A stretch of DNA of 64,000 bases from CAZMHL01 sp045605445. GTDB taxonomy: Bacteria > Bacillota > Clostridia > RGIG6154. How positions within the stretch are numbered: the stretch's first letter is position 1; every line of letters begins with the position of its first letter. The stretch covers positions 59,405 to 123,404 of the forward strand of contig JAZUPZ010000044.1 in assembly GCA_045605445.1 (NCBI GenBank), written 5' to 3'. The notes under the pieces are model-generated. The model saw nothing but the letters and a program-made list of their open reading frames with translations, did no database searches and had not been told where the DNA came from. This document shows positions 1 through 9,100 of the stretch, piece after piece. A program made the position numbers and the translations under genes.

Positions 1-174
1 AACGGCTACTATGAAGAGCTGGAGGCTTTTCTTCAGGTTTCAATGAGGGAAAGATTTATAAGGGAAAATTGCAGAGAGCTTTATGGCTACGGTAAATCTG
101 CCGAAGATGTTCTTAAATATATTGAAGAGGATGAACAGAAAACAAGAGATGTTCACGATTTTAAAATAGGATAA
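1..174 (+). CDS. LOG-family (TIGR00730-like) protein, C-terminal end only
   Basis: The reading frame is open from base 1 and stops at TAA 172-174, so only the last 57 residues are present. They begin NGYYEELEAFLQ and continue with a FIRENCRELYGYGKSAEDVLKYI-type tail. This resembles the C-terminus of LOG-family Rossmann proteins (cytokinin riboside 5'-monophosphate phosphoribohydrolase type), where a NxxGYYDPLLxFLDxxxxxGF segment precedes a final helix. Members cleave nucleoside monophosphates to base and ribose phosphate; many bacterial ones are annotated as lysine decarboxylase-like. The catalytic PGGxGT motif would lie upstream of the window, so the assignment rests on the tail alone. Confidence 0.6.
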   Translation, partial: NGYYEELEAFLQVSMRERFIRENCRELYGYGKSAEDVLKYIEEDEQKTRDVHDFKIG

Positions 175-219
175 TAAAAAACATAGCTGTTCGTTTTTAA
201 TATTAACTGTCTCGCAACA

Positions 220-266
220 AAAGGAGCTGTAACGCCGGTGGGTATCACCGGCATTACAGCTCCTTT
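220..266. terminator. Bidirectional terminator hairpin
   Basis: Arms 220-240 and 246-266 form a 21 bp stem with one mismatch around a 5-base loop. It lies between the converging LOG and radical SAM genes. TTTGTCAATTTTATT follows on the plus strand. Confidence 0.8.
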
Positions 267-273
267 GTCAATT

Positions 274-1206
274 TTATTCTTTAAATAATTTTCCCTGAAA
301 GGTGTTCCTTTCGAAAAGGGTTTTGTCAATAGTTCCAAGAACCGCAATTTTGTTTTTGCTCCAAAGGGGAGCAATAAGCTTGTCCTTTGAGCCGTCGCCG
401 GTAATTCTTTCAATTACCGTTTCGGCAGGAAGCAACTCAAGCTGACGGCAAACAACGTCGATATAATCCTCAAAGGTCATTTCGCTGAAAACGCCCTTTT
501 TAAAATCCTCTGCAATGCGGCTTCCCTGCATAATGTGAAGAAGATGAATTTTCATTCCGTCGGGCTTAAGCCTTCCGAGAACTCTTGCATTTTCAATCAT
601 CATTTCCTTTGTTTCAAAGGGCAGACCGTTAATAATGTGAACGCAAATCCTTATGCCCTTTTCCTTTAAAAGAGAATAGGTGCTTAAAAAATCTTCAAAG
701 GAGTGACCTCTGTTTATTATTTCTGCAGTTTTATCAAAGGTTGTCTGAAGCCCGAGCTCAACAGTAAGGTGAGTTCTTTTGGAGAGCTCCTTTAAATAGT
801 TTATTTTGTCTTTATCAAGGCAGTCTGCCCTTGTGGCAACGCTTAAACCAACGGCGCCTTCAAAGGATACCGCCTCTTCAAAAAGAGCTTTTAATTTTTC
901 AAGGGGAGCATAGGTGCTTGTGCCCGACTGAAAATAGGGAATAAGACCAACCTTACCCCATTTTTTGAAAATTCTTTCCTTTTCTTTTTCAAACTGCTCC
1001 TTAACCGAGCCTTTTCCCGAAAACTCCGAGCCGCCTGAAATACAGTAAGAACAGCCGCCAAAGCCGCAGGCTCCGTCTTTGTTCGGGCAGGTAAAGCCCC
1101 CGTCGAGCACCGCTTTGAAAATTCTGCCGCCGAAGGTGTGCTTATTATGGTAATAAAGGGTGTGATACCTTTTGTTATCGTCGGAATACTTAAATGGATT
1201 TTCCAT
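274..1206 (-). CDS. TIGR01212-family radical SAM protein (YhcC/YtqA-like)
   Basis: This 310-residue protein opens with MENPFKYSDDNKRYHTLYYH, the hallmark start of the YhcC/TIGR01212 radical SAM family. The cluster-binding cysteines lie in CPNKDGACGFGGCSYC near residue 30, followed by a GGSEFSG segment. Such proteins bind a 4Fe-4S cluster and cleave S-adenosylmethionine; the substrate of this subfamily is not established, although tRNA modification has been suggested. I chose ATG 1206 because GGAGG sits about 10 bases upstream; a longer TTG start at 1224 has no such signal. The gene overlaps the end of the Ppx/GppA gene by 17 bp, so the two are translationally coupled. Confidence 0.88.
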   Translation of the reverse strand: MENPFKYSDDNKRYHTLYYHNKHTFGGRIFKAVLDGGFTCPNKDGACGFGGCSYCISGGSEFSGKGSVKEQFEKEKERIFKKWGKVGLIPYFQSGTSTYAPLEKLKALFEEAVSFEGAVGLSVATRADCLDKDKINYLKELSKRTHLTVELGLQTTFDKTAEIINRGHSFEDFLSTYSLLKEKGIRICVHIINGLPFETKEMMIENARVLGRLKPDGMKIHLLHIMQGSRIAEDFKKGVFSEMTFEDYIDVVCRQLELLPAETVIERITGDGSKDKLIAPLWSKNKIAVLGTIDKTLFERNTFQGKLFKE

Positions 1207-2080
1207 TGAAAATTGCCTCCGCAACGCCGTCTCTTACGCTTTTTGTGCAGAACACCAACGTGTCAGAGCCGGTTATTTTCAAAAGAGCAAGGGTGGGGCA
1301 AAGTCCCGCGGTTATTATATCCGCTCTGCGGTCTTCAATGCCAAGCTTTTTAGCTCTTTCGCAAACTTTTGTGTTGTATATTTTTTCAAAAATCTCAGAA
1401 ACCTTGGTGTCCGGAATGGTTTTCCCATCAATTTCTCTGTCCGAATCGGTATTAAGGCTAAGTCTTGCAAGCTCTTTAACAGAGCCGCCCAACACCACAA
1501 AAGGATAGGGCTTTTTAATCCAGCTGAATTTTTTAAATTCGTCATAAAGAAAGGCGTTCAGCGCTTCAACGCCCTTTTTGTCAGGCTCAAACTGTTCGGT
1601 AAGAACAACACAGCCGTAGGGCGTGGAAACAAATTCTTTAAGCTCGCCCTTTTCAACAAGGCCTGCTTCAACGCTTCCGCCACCGGTGTCAACAAAATAA
1701 AAGCTTTCCTCTTTGCAAACCGAGCAGGCGGCAAGAGAGGCAAAAAGAGCCTCGTCCTTTCCGTTTATTATTTTAATTTCAATTCCCGTTGCTTCTTTAA
1801 CAAGATTAACAAAAAAGGAGGAGTTTTCCGCTCTTCTTAAGCTTTCTGTCGCAATTGCTTCAACCCGGTCTGCCTTTTGTTCTTTTATTATAAGGCTGAA
1901 TTCAAGAAAAGCCTTAAGAGTTCTTTCCATAGGCTCCTTTTTAAGCATATTGTCTGTTTCAAGGCCTTCTGCAAGGCGAACGGTTTCCCTTTTTCTGAAA
2001 ATTTCCTTAAGCCCGTTTTCGCAGGTATAAATGCCAAGCCTTGCGGAGTTTGAACCTAAATCTATAACAGCTAACCTCAT
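1190..2080 (-). CDS. Ppx/GppA-family phosphatase
   Basis: The 296-residue protein starts MRLAVIDLGSNSARLGIYT, the phosphate-1 motif of the Ppx/GppA actin-like fold. A second nucleotide-binding motif, FVDTGGGSVEAG, follows near residue 130. The family hydrolyses inorganic polyphosphate or the 5'-phosphate of pppGpp. The length matches the short two-domain form without the HD-like C-terminal domain, so polyphosphatase versus pppGpp phosphatase cannot be decided. AAGGAG lies just upstream of the ATG. It is co-directional with and overlaps the radical SAM gene. Confidence 0.88.
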   Translation of the reverse strand: MRLAVIDLGSNSARLGIYTCENGLKEIFRKRETVRLAEGLETDNMLKKEPMERTLKAFLEFSLIIKEQKADRVEAIATESLRRAENSSFFVNLVKEATGIEIKIINGKDEALFASLAACSVCKEESFYFVDTGGGSVEAGLVEKGELKEFVSTPYGCVVLTEQFEPDKKGVEALNAFLYDEFKKFSWIKKPYPFVVLGGSVKELARLSLNTDSDREIDGKTIPDTKVSEIFEKIYNTKVCERAKKLGIEDRRADIITAGLCPTLALLKITGSDTLVFCTKSVRDGVAEAIFNGKSI

Positions 2081-2105
2081 ATTTTTCTCCTTTTTAAAAA
2101 TGTAG

Positions 2106-2127
2106 GGGAGGATGCCCTCATCCTCCC
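2106..2127. repeat. Intergenic GC-rich hairpin
   Basis: A perfect 9 bp stem (GGGAGGATG / CATCCTCCC) with a 4-base CCCT loop lies between the aminotransferase stop and the Ppx/GppA start. There is no U tract on either strand. It may be a dispersed repeat remnant. Confidence 0.45.
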
Positions 2128-2134
2128 TTAAATA

Positions 2135-2174
2135 AATTGTTCAGATTGTGTATTTGGGCACAATATGGACAATT
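2135..2174 (-). terminator. Terminator-like hairpin after the aminotransferase gene
   Basis: The outer arms 2135-2143 and 2166-2174 and the inner arms ATTGTG/CACAAT form a long hairpin directly behind the aminotransferase stop. On the minus strand it is followed by TTTATTTAAG, a weak U-rich tail. Confidence 0.5.
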
Positions 2175-2175
2175 T

Positions 2176-3345
2176 TTATTTTTTTATTTCCTCAAGAAAT
2201 TCTTCTATCTTATCAAGTGCTTTTTCAATTTTTTCAAGGGAATAAGCATAAGAAACCCTTGTAAAGCCCTCGCCTGAATCACCAAAAGCATTTCCGGGGA
2301 TAATTGCAACCTTCTTTTTCATTAAAAGGGTCTGGCAGAATTCGTCAGAAGACATTCCTGTTGACTTAATGCAGGGGAACACATAAAAAGCGCCCTTTGC
2401 TTCAAAGCAGTCAAGTCCCATTTTGTTGAAGCGGTCAATTATGTAGCGGCGGCGAACGTTGTATTCGTCTGCCATTTCTTCAATATCCGAGTCGCCGTTT
2501 TTAAGGGCTTCAATTGCCGCATACTGGCTTGTTGTAGGCGCAGACATAATTCCGAACTGATGAATTTTCGTCATTGCCTTAATAACAGAAGCATCGCCAA
2601 CAGCATAACCAAGACGCCAGCCGGTCATAGCATAGCATTTTGAAAAACCGCCTACAATAACGGTTCTGTCCTTCATTGAAGGAATGTTTGCAATTGAAAA
2701 ATGCTTTTGTCCGTAAGTAAGCTCCGCATAAATTTCGTCGGAAAGAACAACAATGTTGGTTTTTTCAAGAACCTTTGCAATTTCTTCAAGCTCTTCCTTT
2801 TCCATAATGGCACCGGTAGGGTTATTTGGGAAGGGAAGAATAAGAAGCTTGGTTTTTTCGGTAATTGCTTCTTCAAGAGCCTTTGCGGTAAGCTTGAAGT
2901 TGTCCTCTGCTTTTGTTACAATGGGAACGGGAATTCCGCCTGCAAGCCTTGTGCAGGGGTCGTAGCAAACAAAGCTTGGCTCGGGAATAAGAACCTCGTC
3001 GCCGGGAGCAACAACCGCTCTTATCATAAGGTCAATAGCTTCGCTTCCGCCAACGGTAACCAGAACGTTTTCCGGCTCGTAGCAAAGAGTAAAGCGTCTT
3101 AAAAGATATCTGCAGATTTCCTTTCTCAAAGGAAGCAAACCTGAGTTTGAGGTATAATATGTCTGCCCCTTTTCAAGGGACATAATTCCTGCATCTCTGA
3201 TATGCCAGGGGGTAATAAAATCGGGCTCGCCAATTCCCAGTGAAATGGCATCCTCCATTTCGTTTACAATGTCGAAAAACTTTCTGATACCCGACGGTTT
3301 TATTCCGCTGACAACAGGAGAAATAATATCGTCAAAGTTAATCAA
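2176..3345 (-). CDS. PLP-dependent class I/II aminotransferase
   Basis: This 389-residue fold-type I aminotransferase has the expected length for aspartate/aromatic aminotransferase relatives. Visible motifs are the FPNNPTGA loop, SDEIYAELTY with the cofactor-contacting aspartate, and SKCYAMTGWRLGY, whose lysine (about residue 235) should form the Schiff base with pyridoxal phosphate. A late arginine in GFTRVSYA would bind the substrate carboxylate. The exact amino donor cannot be read from sequence. Its ATG overlaps the stop of the upstream Lrp-type regulator by 4 bp, a pairing often seen for amino-acid-responsive aminotransferase operons. Confidence 0.9.
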   Translation of the reverse strand: MINFDDIISPVVSGIKPSGIRKFFDIVNEMEDAISLGIGEPDFITPWHIRDAGIMSLEKGQTYYTSNSGLLPLRKEICRYLLRRFTLCYEPENVLVTVGGSEAIDLMIRAVVAPGDEVLIPEPSFVCYDPCTRLAGGIPVPIVTKAEDNFKLTAKALEEAITEKTKLLILPFPNNPTGAIMEKEELEEIAKVLEKTNIVVLSDEIYAELTYGQKHFSIANIPSMKDRTVIVGGFSKCYAMTGWRLGYAVGDASVIKAMTKIHQFGIMSAPTTSQYAAIEALKNGDSDIEEMADEYNVRRRYIIDRFNKMGLDCFEAKGAFYVFPCIKSTGMSSDEFCQTLLMKKKVAIIPGNAFGDSGEGFTRVSYAYSLEKIEKALDKIEEFLEEIKK

Positions 3346-3824
3346 AATGTAATCACCTGTCTTCCGTCTTCTTTTTCGCCGTCAAGAAGCTTTCCGCTCT
3401 CTTTATATTTTTTCAGAACGAAATGGGTTGTTGTAGAGATAACGCCCTCCATAGGTGAAAGGTGCTCAGCAACAAAAAGAGCAACGTCTTTAAGGCTCTG
3501 ACCTTCAATAACAAGCAAAAAGTCGTAACCGCCGGACATAAGGTAAACGCTGTTAACCTGAGGAATCTGGTAAAGTCTGTTGGCAAAATCGTCATAGCCT
3601 TTAACGCCCGGGTTAACCTTAAGCTCAATGTAAACCGCCGCCCAGTCGCTTTGCGCTTTGTCCCAGTTGATAATGGCGCGGTAACCTGCAATTACACCTT
3701 CTGCCTGAAGAGCTTTAATTTCCTTTTTAACTTCCTCAACGTCTGCATTAAGCTTTAATGCAAGGTTTTCGGGAGTTTCCATACAGTTTTTTTCCAGAAG
3801 CTTTAAAAGTTTTATTCTGTCCAT
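3342..3824 (-). CDS. Lrp/AsnC-family transcriptional regulator
   Basis: The 160-residue protein has an N-terminal winged helix (about residues 1-60, MDRIKLLKLLEKNCMETPENLALK) and a C-terminal RAM ligand-binding domain (about 65-145). The RAM part contains VYIELKVNPGVKG, VNSVYLMSGGYDFLLVIEG and the ISTTTHFVLKKYK strand. Lrp/AsnC proteins form octamers that bind amino acids and control amino-acid metabolism. The 4 bp overlap with the aminotransferase makes that gene the likely partner or target. The ATG has a GGAGGT signal just upstream. Confidence 0.88.
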   Translation of the reverse strand: MDRIKLLKLLEKNCMETPENLALKLNADVEEVKKEIKALQAEGVIAGYRAIINWDKAQSDWAAVYIELKVNPGVKGYDDFANRLYQIPQVNSVYLMSGGYDFLLVIEGQSLKDVALFVAEHLSPMEGVISTTTHFVLKKYKESGKLLDGEKEDGRQVITF

Positions 3825-3841
3825 TGATTTTTACCTCCGAT

Positions 3842-4255
3842 TTATTCTGAATCTGTAATAAGAGATTCTAATTTTTCCTGATACTGGCTTACCGAAAGGG
3901 AAACGTTTGCCTTCAGCTGGCGAATTTCCTCGTTAAGCTTTTTCTGAACCATTTTTGTTTGTCTTATTTCTTCGTCGAGCTGTTCTTTAACTTTAACAGA
4001 TTCCGAAGTGGCATTTTCAATAATTTCCTTTGCCTTTCTTTCGGCGCTTATAATAGCCTCGCCAACGCAGCTTGAATTTTTTTCAAGCTCTGCGCATTTT
4101 TGTTTAAGACTTTCTATTTCTTTTTTAAGCTCGGCGTTTTCGTCTTCAAGCCTGTCAAGCTCGTCCTGAGTTTTAATTCCAAGCTCTGAAATATAGCTGA
4201 TTACGTCCATTTTTCTGTAACCGCCGAAAACTGAGGTTTTAAAAAGTTTTTCCAT
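3842..4255 (-). CDS. DivIVA-like coiled-coil protein
   Basis: The 137-residue protein begins MEKLFKTSVFGGYRKMDVISYISEL. The FxGYRxxDVxxYI pattern is characteristic of the N-terminal lipid-binding region of DivIVA/GpsB-type proteins. The rest (about residues 30-130) is a continuous charged heptad coiled coil. Relatives bind curved membrane at poles or septa and recruit division or wall-synthesis factors. It is much shorter than a full DivIVA, so it may be an accessory paralogue. It lies 27 bp downstream of the sensor kinase gene and reads in the same direction; AAAGGA precedes its ATG. Confidence 0.7.
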   Translation of the reverse strand: MEKLFKTSVFGGYRKMDVISYISELGIKTQDELDRLEDENAELKKEIESLKQKCAELEKNSSCVGEAIISAERKAKEIIENATSESVKVKEQLDEEIRQTKMVQKKLNEEIRQLKANVSLSVSQYQEKLESLITDSE

Positions 4256-4282
4256 TGTGTTTCATTCCTTTTTATATACAAA

Positions 4283-6076
4283 TTATTCCTGCTGTCCGTC
4301 AAGAGGCAGTTTAATGGTAACCGTTGTGCCCTTTTCGTATTCGCTGTCAAGAGAAATGGTGCCGTTATGAGCCTCAACAAGCTCTTTAGCAATGGCAAGA
4401 CCAAGTCCGGTTCCGCCCTCTTTTCTTGAACGGGCTTTGTCAACCCTGTAAAATCTTTCGAAAATCATAGGCAGGTCTTTTTCGGGAATACCGATACCCG
4501 TGTCGGAAATCTTTATGTATGACATCTGCTCCTGATGTCCGCAAACAACGGTAATTGTTCCCTTGTCGGGAGTGTATTTTATAGCGTTTGACAGAATGTT
4601 TAAAATAACCTGGCTTATTCTGTCTTTATCAATAACAACGTTGAAGGGGTCGCCGCTCTTTATGTAGGTAAGGGTCTGACCTCTCTTTTCAGAGTCAATC
4701 TTAACGGTGTTGATAATATCTGCCGTAAGCTGCTGAAGGTCGGTTTCCTCAAAGTTGAATTTCGCCTTGGCGTGGTCAAGCTGAGAGAGAACAAGAAGGT
4801 CTTTAACAAGCCTTGTCATTCTGTCCGCCTCGTTGTTTATAACGCTTAAAAAGCTGTCTCTTGTCTGCTTGTCGTCAATATCGTTATCAAGAAGGGTTTC
4901 GCTGTAGCTCTTAATGTTGGTAAGAGGGGTTCTCAGCTCGTGAGAAACGTTTGCAACAAAGGTCCTTCGCGACTGTTCAAGTTTCTGCTGCTTTGTAACG
5001 TCCTGAAAAGCGGCAATAATGCCTTCAATTTTGTTTGCATCGTTTGAATAAGGGGCAAAGTGAATGTTAAGAATAAGCCCGTTTGCTTCAATTTGCCACT
5101 CTCTTTGAACCTCTTCGTTTTTAACCATAAGCTCCTTCATTGAAAGGGGAATTCCCAGCTCTTTGAAAAACTCGTCAAAGGAGTAGGTTTTTCTTCGGTC
5201 AAGCTTTAACATTTTTCCCGCCGCCGGATTAATATGAGTGCTTTTTCCGTTTAAGTTAAAAGCCATAACTCCGTCGTCGAGGTTTTTGAGAATAACGGCA
5301 ATTTTATCCTTTTCGCCGGAAATTTCGTCAAGGGTTTGCTTAAGCTTTACCGCCATATTGTTAAAGGTGTTGGTAAGGTCGCCTATTTCATCGTCGCCCT
5401 TAACCTCAATAACGTTGTCAAACTTGCCCTCCGACATTTTGCTCGCCTTTTCGGTAATGCTCTTAATGGGAACCGTAATGGTACGGCTCAGGAGAATACT
5501 TAAAATAAGCGAAATGAGAGCGCCGTATAAAATAGCGTTAATAACAACGGTGAACATATTGTGGGAAACGGAAATAAGCTCCTGCTTGTTGTCCTTAATG
5601 TAAATGATATAGGCAACCTCGTTGCCGTCTTTAACAGGGTAGGCATAGTCCATATAAGGCAGGTTTGTTGAAACCTTGTCGCCCACGTTCCCCGAAATGG
5701 CACTTATTATATTTTCAGTAATTTCAGGATTCTCAGTTGCGCTGGAGCTTCCTGAAATGAATTTTGCAGATTTTCCGTCAAGAATGTAATAGTCCCTGTT
5801 TGTATTTATGCCCAGTCTGCTGGTAGAGAAGGCTTCCATAACCTCTTTAAGCTTTTCTTTTGGGTTTTCCTCAGAAAGAGCGTAAACAAGGTTGTCGGAA
5901 ATGTCGCCAGCAAACTCCTGGTTCATACTTTCGGTAAACTGAGTATGATAGAAAACGGAAATACTGTTAAGAAGAAGAGTTCCCGTAACTATCATAACCG
6001 AGAGGACCAGCAAAACAAAAATAGCAATCAGTTTCCATTGCAGCTTGCCGAGAAGACGTTTTCTTTTTTTTGCCAA
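4283..6076 (-). CDS. Sensor histidine kinase, HAMP-PAS-HisKA-HATPase (WalK/PhoR-like)
   Basis: The protein has an N-terminal membrane helix (about residues 15-36), a ~140-residue extracytoplasmic sensor, a second helix (about 175-198), HAMP, a PAS domain, HisKA and HATPase_c. The H-box FVANVSHELRTPL carries the phosphorylated histidine near residue 379. N-box NILSNAIKYTPDKG, G1 DTGIGIPEKDLP and G2 GGTGLGLAI are intact. This architecture matches WalK/PhoR-type kinases. No response regulator is adjacent, so it is an orphan here. I prefer TTG 6076, 10 bases after GGAG; a TTG at 6085 is only one base from it. The product is about 597 residues. Confidence 0.88.
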   Translation of the reverse strand: MAKKRKRLLGKLQWKLIAIFVLLVLSVMIVTGTLLLNSISVFYHTQFTESMNQEFAGDISDNLVYALSEENPKEKLKEVMEAFSTSRLGINTNRDYYILDGKSAKFISGSSSATENPEITENIISAISGNVGDKVSTNLPYMDYAYPVKDGNEVAYIIYIKDNKQELISVSHNMFTVVINAILYGALISLILSILLSRTITVPIKSITEKASKMSEGKFDNVIEVKGDDEIGDLTNTFNNMAVKLKQTLDEISGEKDKIAVILKNLDDGVMAFNLNGKSTHINPAAGKMLKLDRRKTYSFDEFFKELGIPLSMKELMVKNEEVQREWQIEANGLILNIHFAPYSNDANKIEGIIAAFQDVTKQQKLEQSRRTFVANVSHELRTPLTNIKSYSETLLDNDIDDKQTRDSFLSVINNEADRMTRLVKDLLVLSQLDHAKAKFNFEETDLQQLTADIINTVKIDSEKRGQTLTYIKSGDPFNVVIDKDRISQVILNILSNAIKYTPDKGTITVVCGHQEQMSYIKISDTGIGIPEKDLPMIFERFYRVDKARSRKEGGTGLGLAIAKELVEAHNGTISLDSEYEKGTTVTIKLPLDGQQE

Positions 6077-6143
6077 AAAGACCAAACTCCCTCAATTATA
6101 TATAATTAAATATATTATACCAATAAAACCTGTGTTTTGTCAA

Positions 6144-9100
6144 TTAAACTTCTATTGTACGGTTATACTGTGTAAAATGAATAAAACAGCGGATTTTGTC
6201 GGTTTCGTGCATTTTGCTTACGGCAATTTTGTAAAAGGCAAGCTGCCTTGTGTAAAGGTCAATTCTGTCCTTTTCGTTGAATTGGTCAAGAGTGTCGGTT
6301 TTATAGTCAACAATGTAAAATTCATCGCCCTGCCTGAAGTAACAGTCAATTACTCCCTGAACCTGAATTTTTTCGCCGCCCCTTTCTTTATCAATAACAC
6401 TACTGTCAATTAAAATGTTGAAGGGGGCTTCTTTGTAAACCTCGTCAGCCGCCTTAAGCTTAATGCAAAGGGGAGAGGTGTAGTAAGGATAAAGCTCTGA
6501 TATGCTTACCCATTCTGCCTCCTCATGGGTTATAATTCCCTCTTCAACCAGAAGCGCAATGGCGTTTTCAAGGTCTTTCTCACAGTTTATTTTCTTTTCG
6601 TCGGTTTTTTCCATAACAAGATGAACAACAGTTCCTCTTTCTGCCCCGCTCATTTTAAGCTCCTTCTTTTTAACAAAGCTGCCCGAAAAACCGAAGTAAT
6701 CGGAGGCGTGCTCATCCTCAAAAAGAAGCTTTTTAAGCTCTGAAACGGAATATTTTGAATAAAAGCTTCCGGCTGAGCCGGGATAAACATATTCAAGCTT
6801 TTCCCTTATGCTGTCGGAAATTTCCGGGAGCGGCTTTTCCTCAGCCTCATCAGGCTCCTCGGCTCCGGGGTTAATTGAAATTCCGTCGAAGCTTAAGGTT
6901 ATGAGCTTGTTGTTTTTATAAAAAAGCTCGTTGCCGCAACCGTAAAGAACCATATCAAGATAATTTTTAACGTTGCTTACCGCCTCGGGGGAAAGCTTTT
7001 CTCTGGAGCAGAGAAAACTGTCAGACCATTCTTTTACAGATTTTTCAACATCGCTTACCGAGCCTAAAAGAACAAGCTTTTCCTTTGCTCTTGTAAGGGC
7101 AACGTATAAAATTCTCATTTCCTCAGAAAGGTTTTCCTCTTTGATTTTGTTTGCAATGTCAGCCCTTAAGGGAGAAGGGTAGGAAAGGTTGTTTTCGCTG
7201 TCGTCATGGTTAACGCCTATTCCCAGCTTCTTGTGAAGAAGAAGGTGATTCTTTAAATCCTTGCTTGCAACCTTGTCGCCCATATCGCAAACAATAACAA
7301 TGGGGTATTCAAGCCCCTTGCTTTTGTGAATGGTGCTTATTTTAACAACGTCGAGAGCCGCAGGGAGAATTTTCGGAGAAATCATAGGGTTGCTGTAATC
7401 GTCGAAGTTTTCAAGGTAAATAAGAAAGCTGAAAAGCCCCTTGTTCTGAACCCCTTCAAAATTTCTCGCCGTGTTAACCAGAAAGTTAAGGTTTGAACGT
7501 CTTTGCATTCCGCCCTGCATAGCAGTTACATATTCCTCAAAGAAGGTTTTTTCAATTATTTCGCAGATAAGAGAGGCAACGGAAACGTTTTTTGCCTTTT
7601 CACCGAATCTTTTATAATCCTCAAGGAAAATTTTTATTTTCAGATTTTCAAGCTCATCCTCTGAGGTGTAAGCTCCTATAAGGTCGTAAAATTTGGTGTC
7701 CCTTTCTCCGCTTTGCCTTATTTTAACAAGAAGCTCGTCGGAAAAATTGTAAAGGGGCGATCTTAAAACTGCGGCAAAGGGAATGTCCTGATAAGGATTG
7801 TCAATAATTTTAAGGTAGGAAACAACAACCTGAGTTTCGTAAGAGGAAAACAGGCGGTTCTTTCCGTCGTCGTTATAAACGGGAATTTTGCAGGCGGTAA
7901 GGCAGTCGGCAATAACGTCAGATCTGTTTGCGGCGTTTCTTATAAGAACCGCAAAGTCTTTATACTGCGCCTTTCTTGTGCCTTCGCCCTCTTTAAGGTC
8001 AAGCTTTCCCACAAGGGAGCTTATTATTTCCGCAATTTTATAGCCTTCCTGCTCAATGGCTGAAAGCTCATCGTCTGCCTTTGGTTTTTGCAGAACGTGA
8101 ATGTCAATTGTAGGGTCGTCGCCCTGGTAGCCCTTTTCGTTGTAATAAAGAAACTCGTCTTTGTTATAGTCAACCTCGCCGGTTACAAGGTTCATTATTT
8201 TTGAAAAAACCTTGTTGGTAAAGTCAAGAATATTCCTTCTGCTTCTGAAATTTTTGTTAAGGAAAATTCTTTTCCCGTCGGTATCCTCACGGGCATAGCT
8301 TTCGGTTTTCTCGCGGAAAATTTCGGGAGCGGTATTTCTGAAACAGTAAATGCTCTGCTTCATATCTCCAACCATAAAAATATTGCTCATATTTTTAGAA
8401 ACCGCAGAGAAAATAGCATCCTGAGAGGGGCTTGTGTCCTGATATTCGTCAATTATAATTTCGTCAAAGCTTTCTGAAAGCTTTATTGCCGTTTCCGTTG
8501 GGGTTTTGTCTTTGTTAACAAGAAGCTTTAAGGCAAAATGCTCAAGGTCGTTGTAGTCAACAATATTTTTCGCCCTTTTCTTTTCGGAAAAAATATTATC
8601 AAGCTCACAAACAAGCTTTATAAGCGTTTCAGCGTCGGCTCTCTGCCTGTCAACAAAATCGCAAAGAGTTGCACTTTTGAAAAGGAAAAGGGGTCTTAAA
8701 GCCTTTAAGGTGTTTAAAAATTCGCTTTTTGTCTGCTTCGACTTTTCCACTACCTCTTCGGGAACTTCTTTTTTATAAACAGATATTGTTTTCGGAGAAG
8801 AGTGAACACATTCGAAAAGGTCGTCGTAATCTTCAAGGTTTTTGCCTTCAAAAATGGCAAGGTCTGTTTCATATGCCTCAACGGGCTTTTCACAGCCGGG
8901 GGTAACCTTTAATATTTCAAGCATTTTCTTATGCTTTTTAATTATCTCCTCAAGCCTTGCCTTTGCCTTTGAAGTATCGGTAAGCTTTTCTTTGTCATAG
9001 CCTGCCATTGCAAGCTCAAACCAGTCTTTGGGGAAGGCAAGGTCTTTTACAAACTTGTGCATTCCGGCAAGCATATCGGAAAAGGTGTTAACATTTTTGT

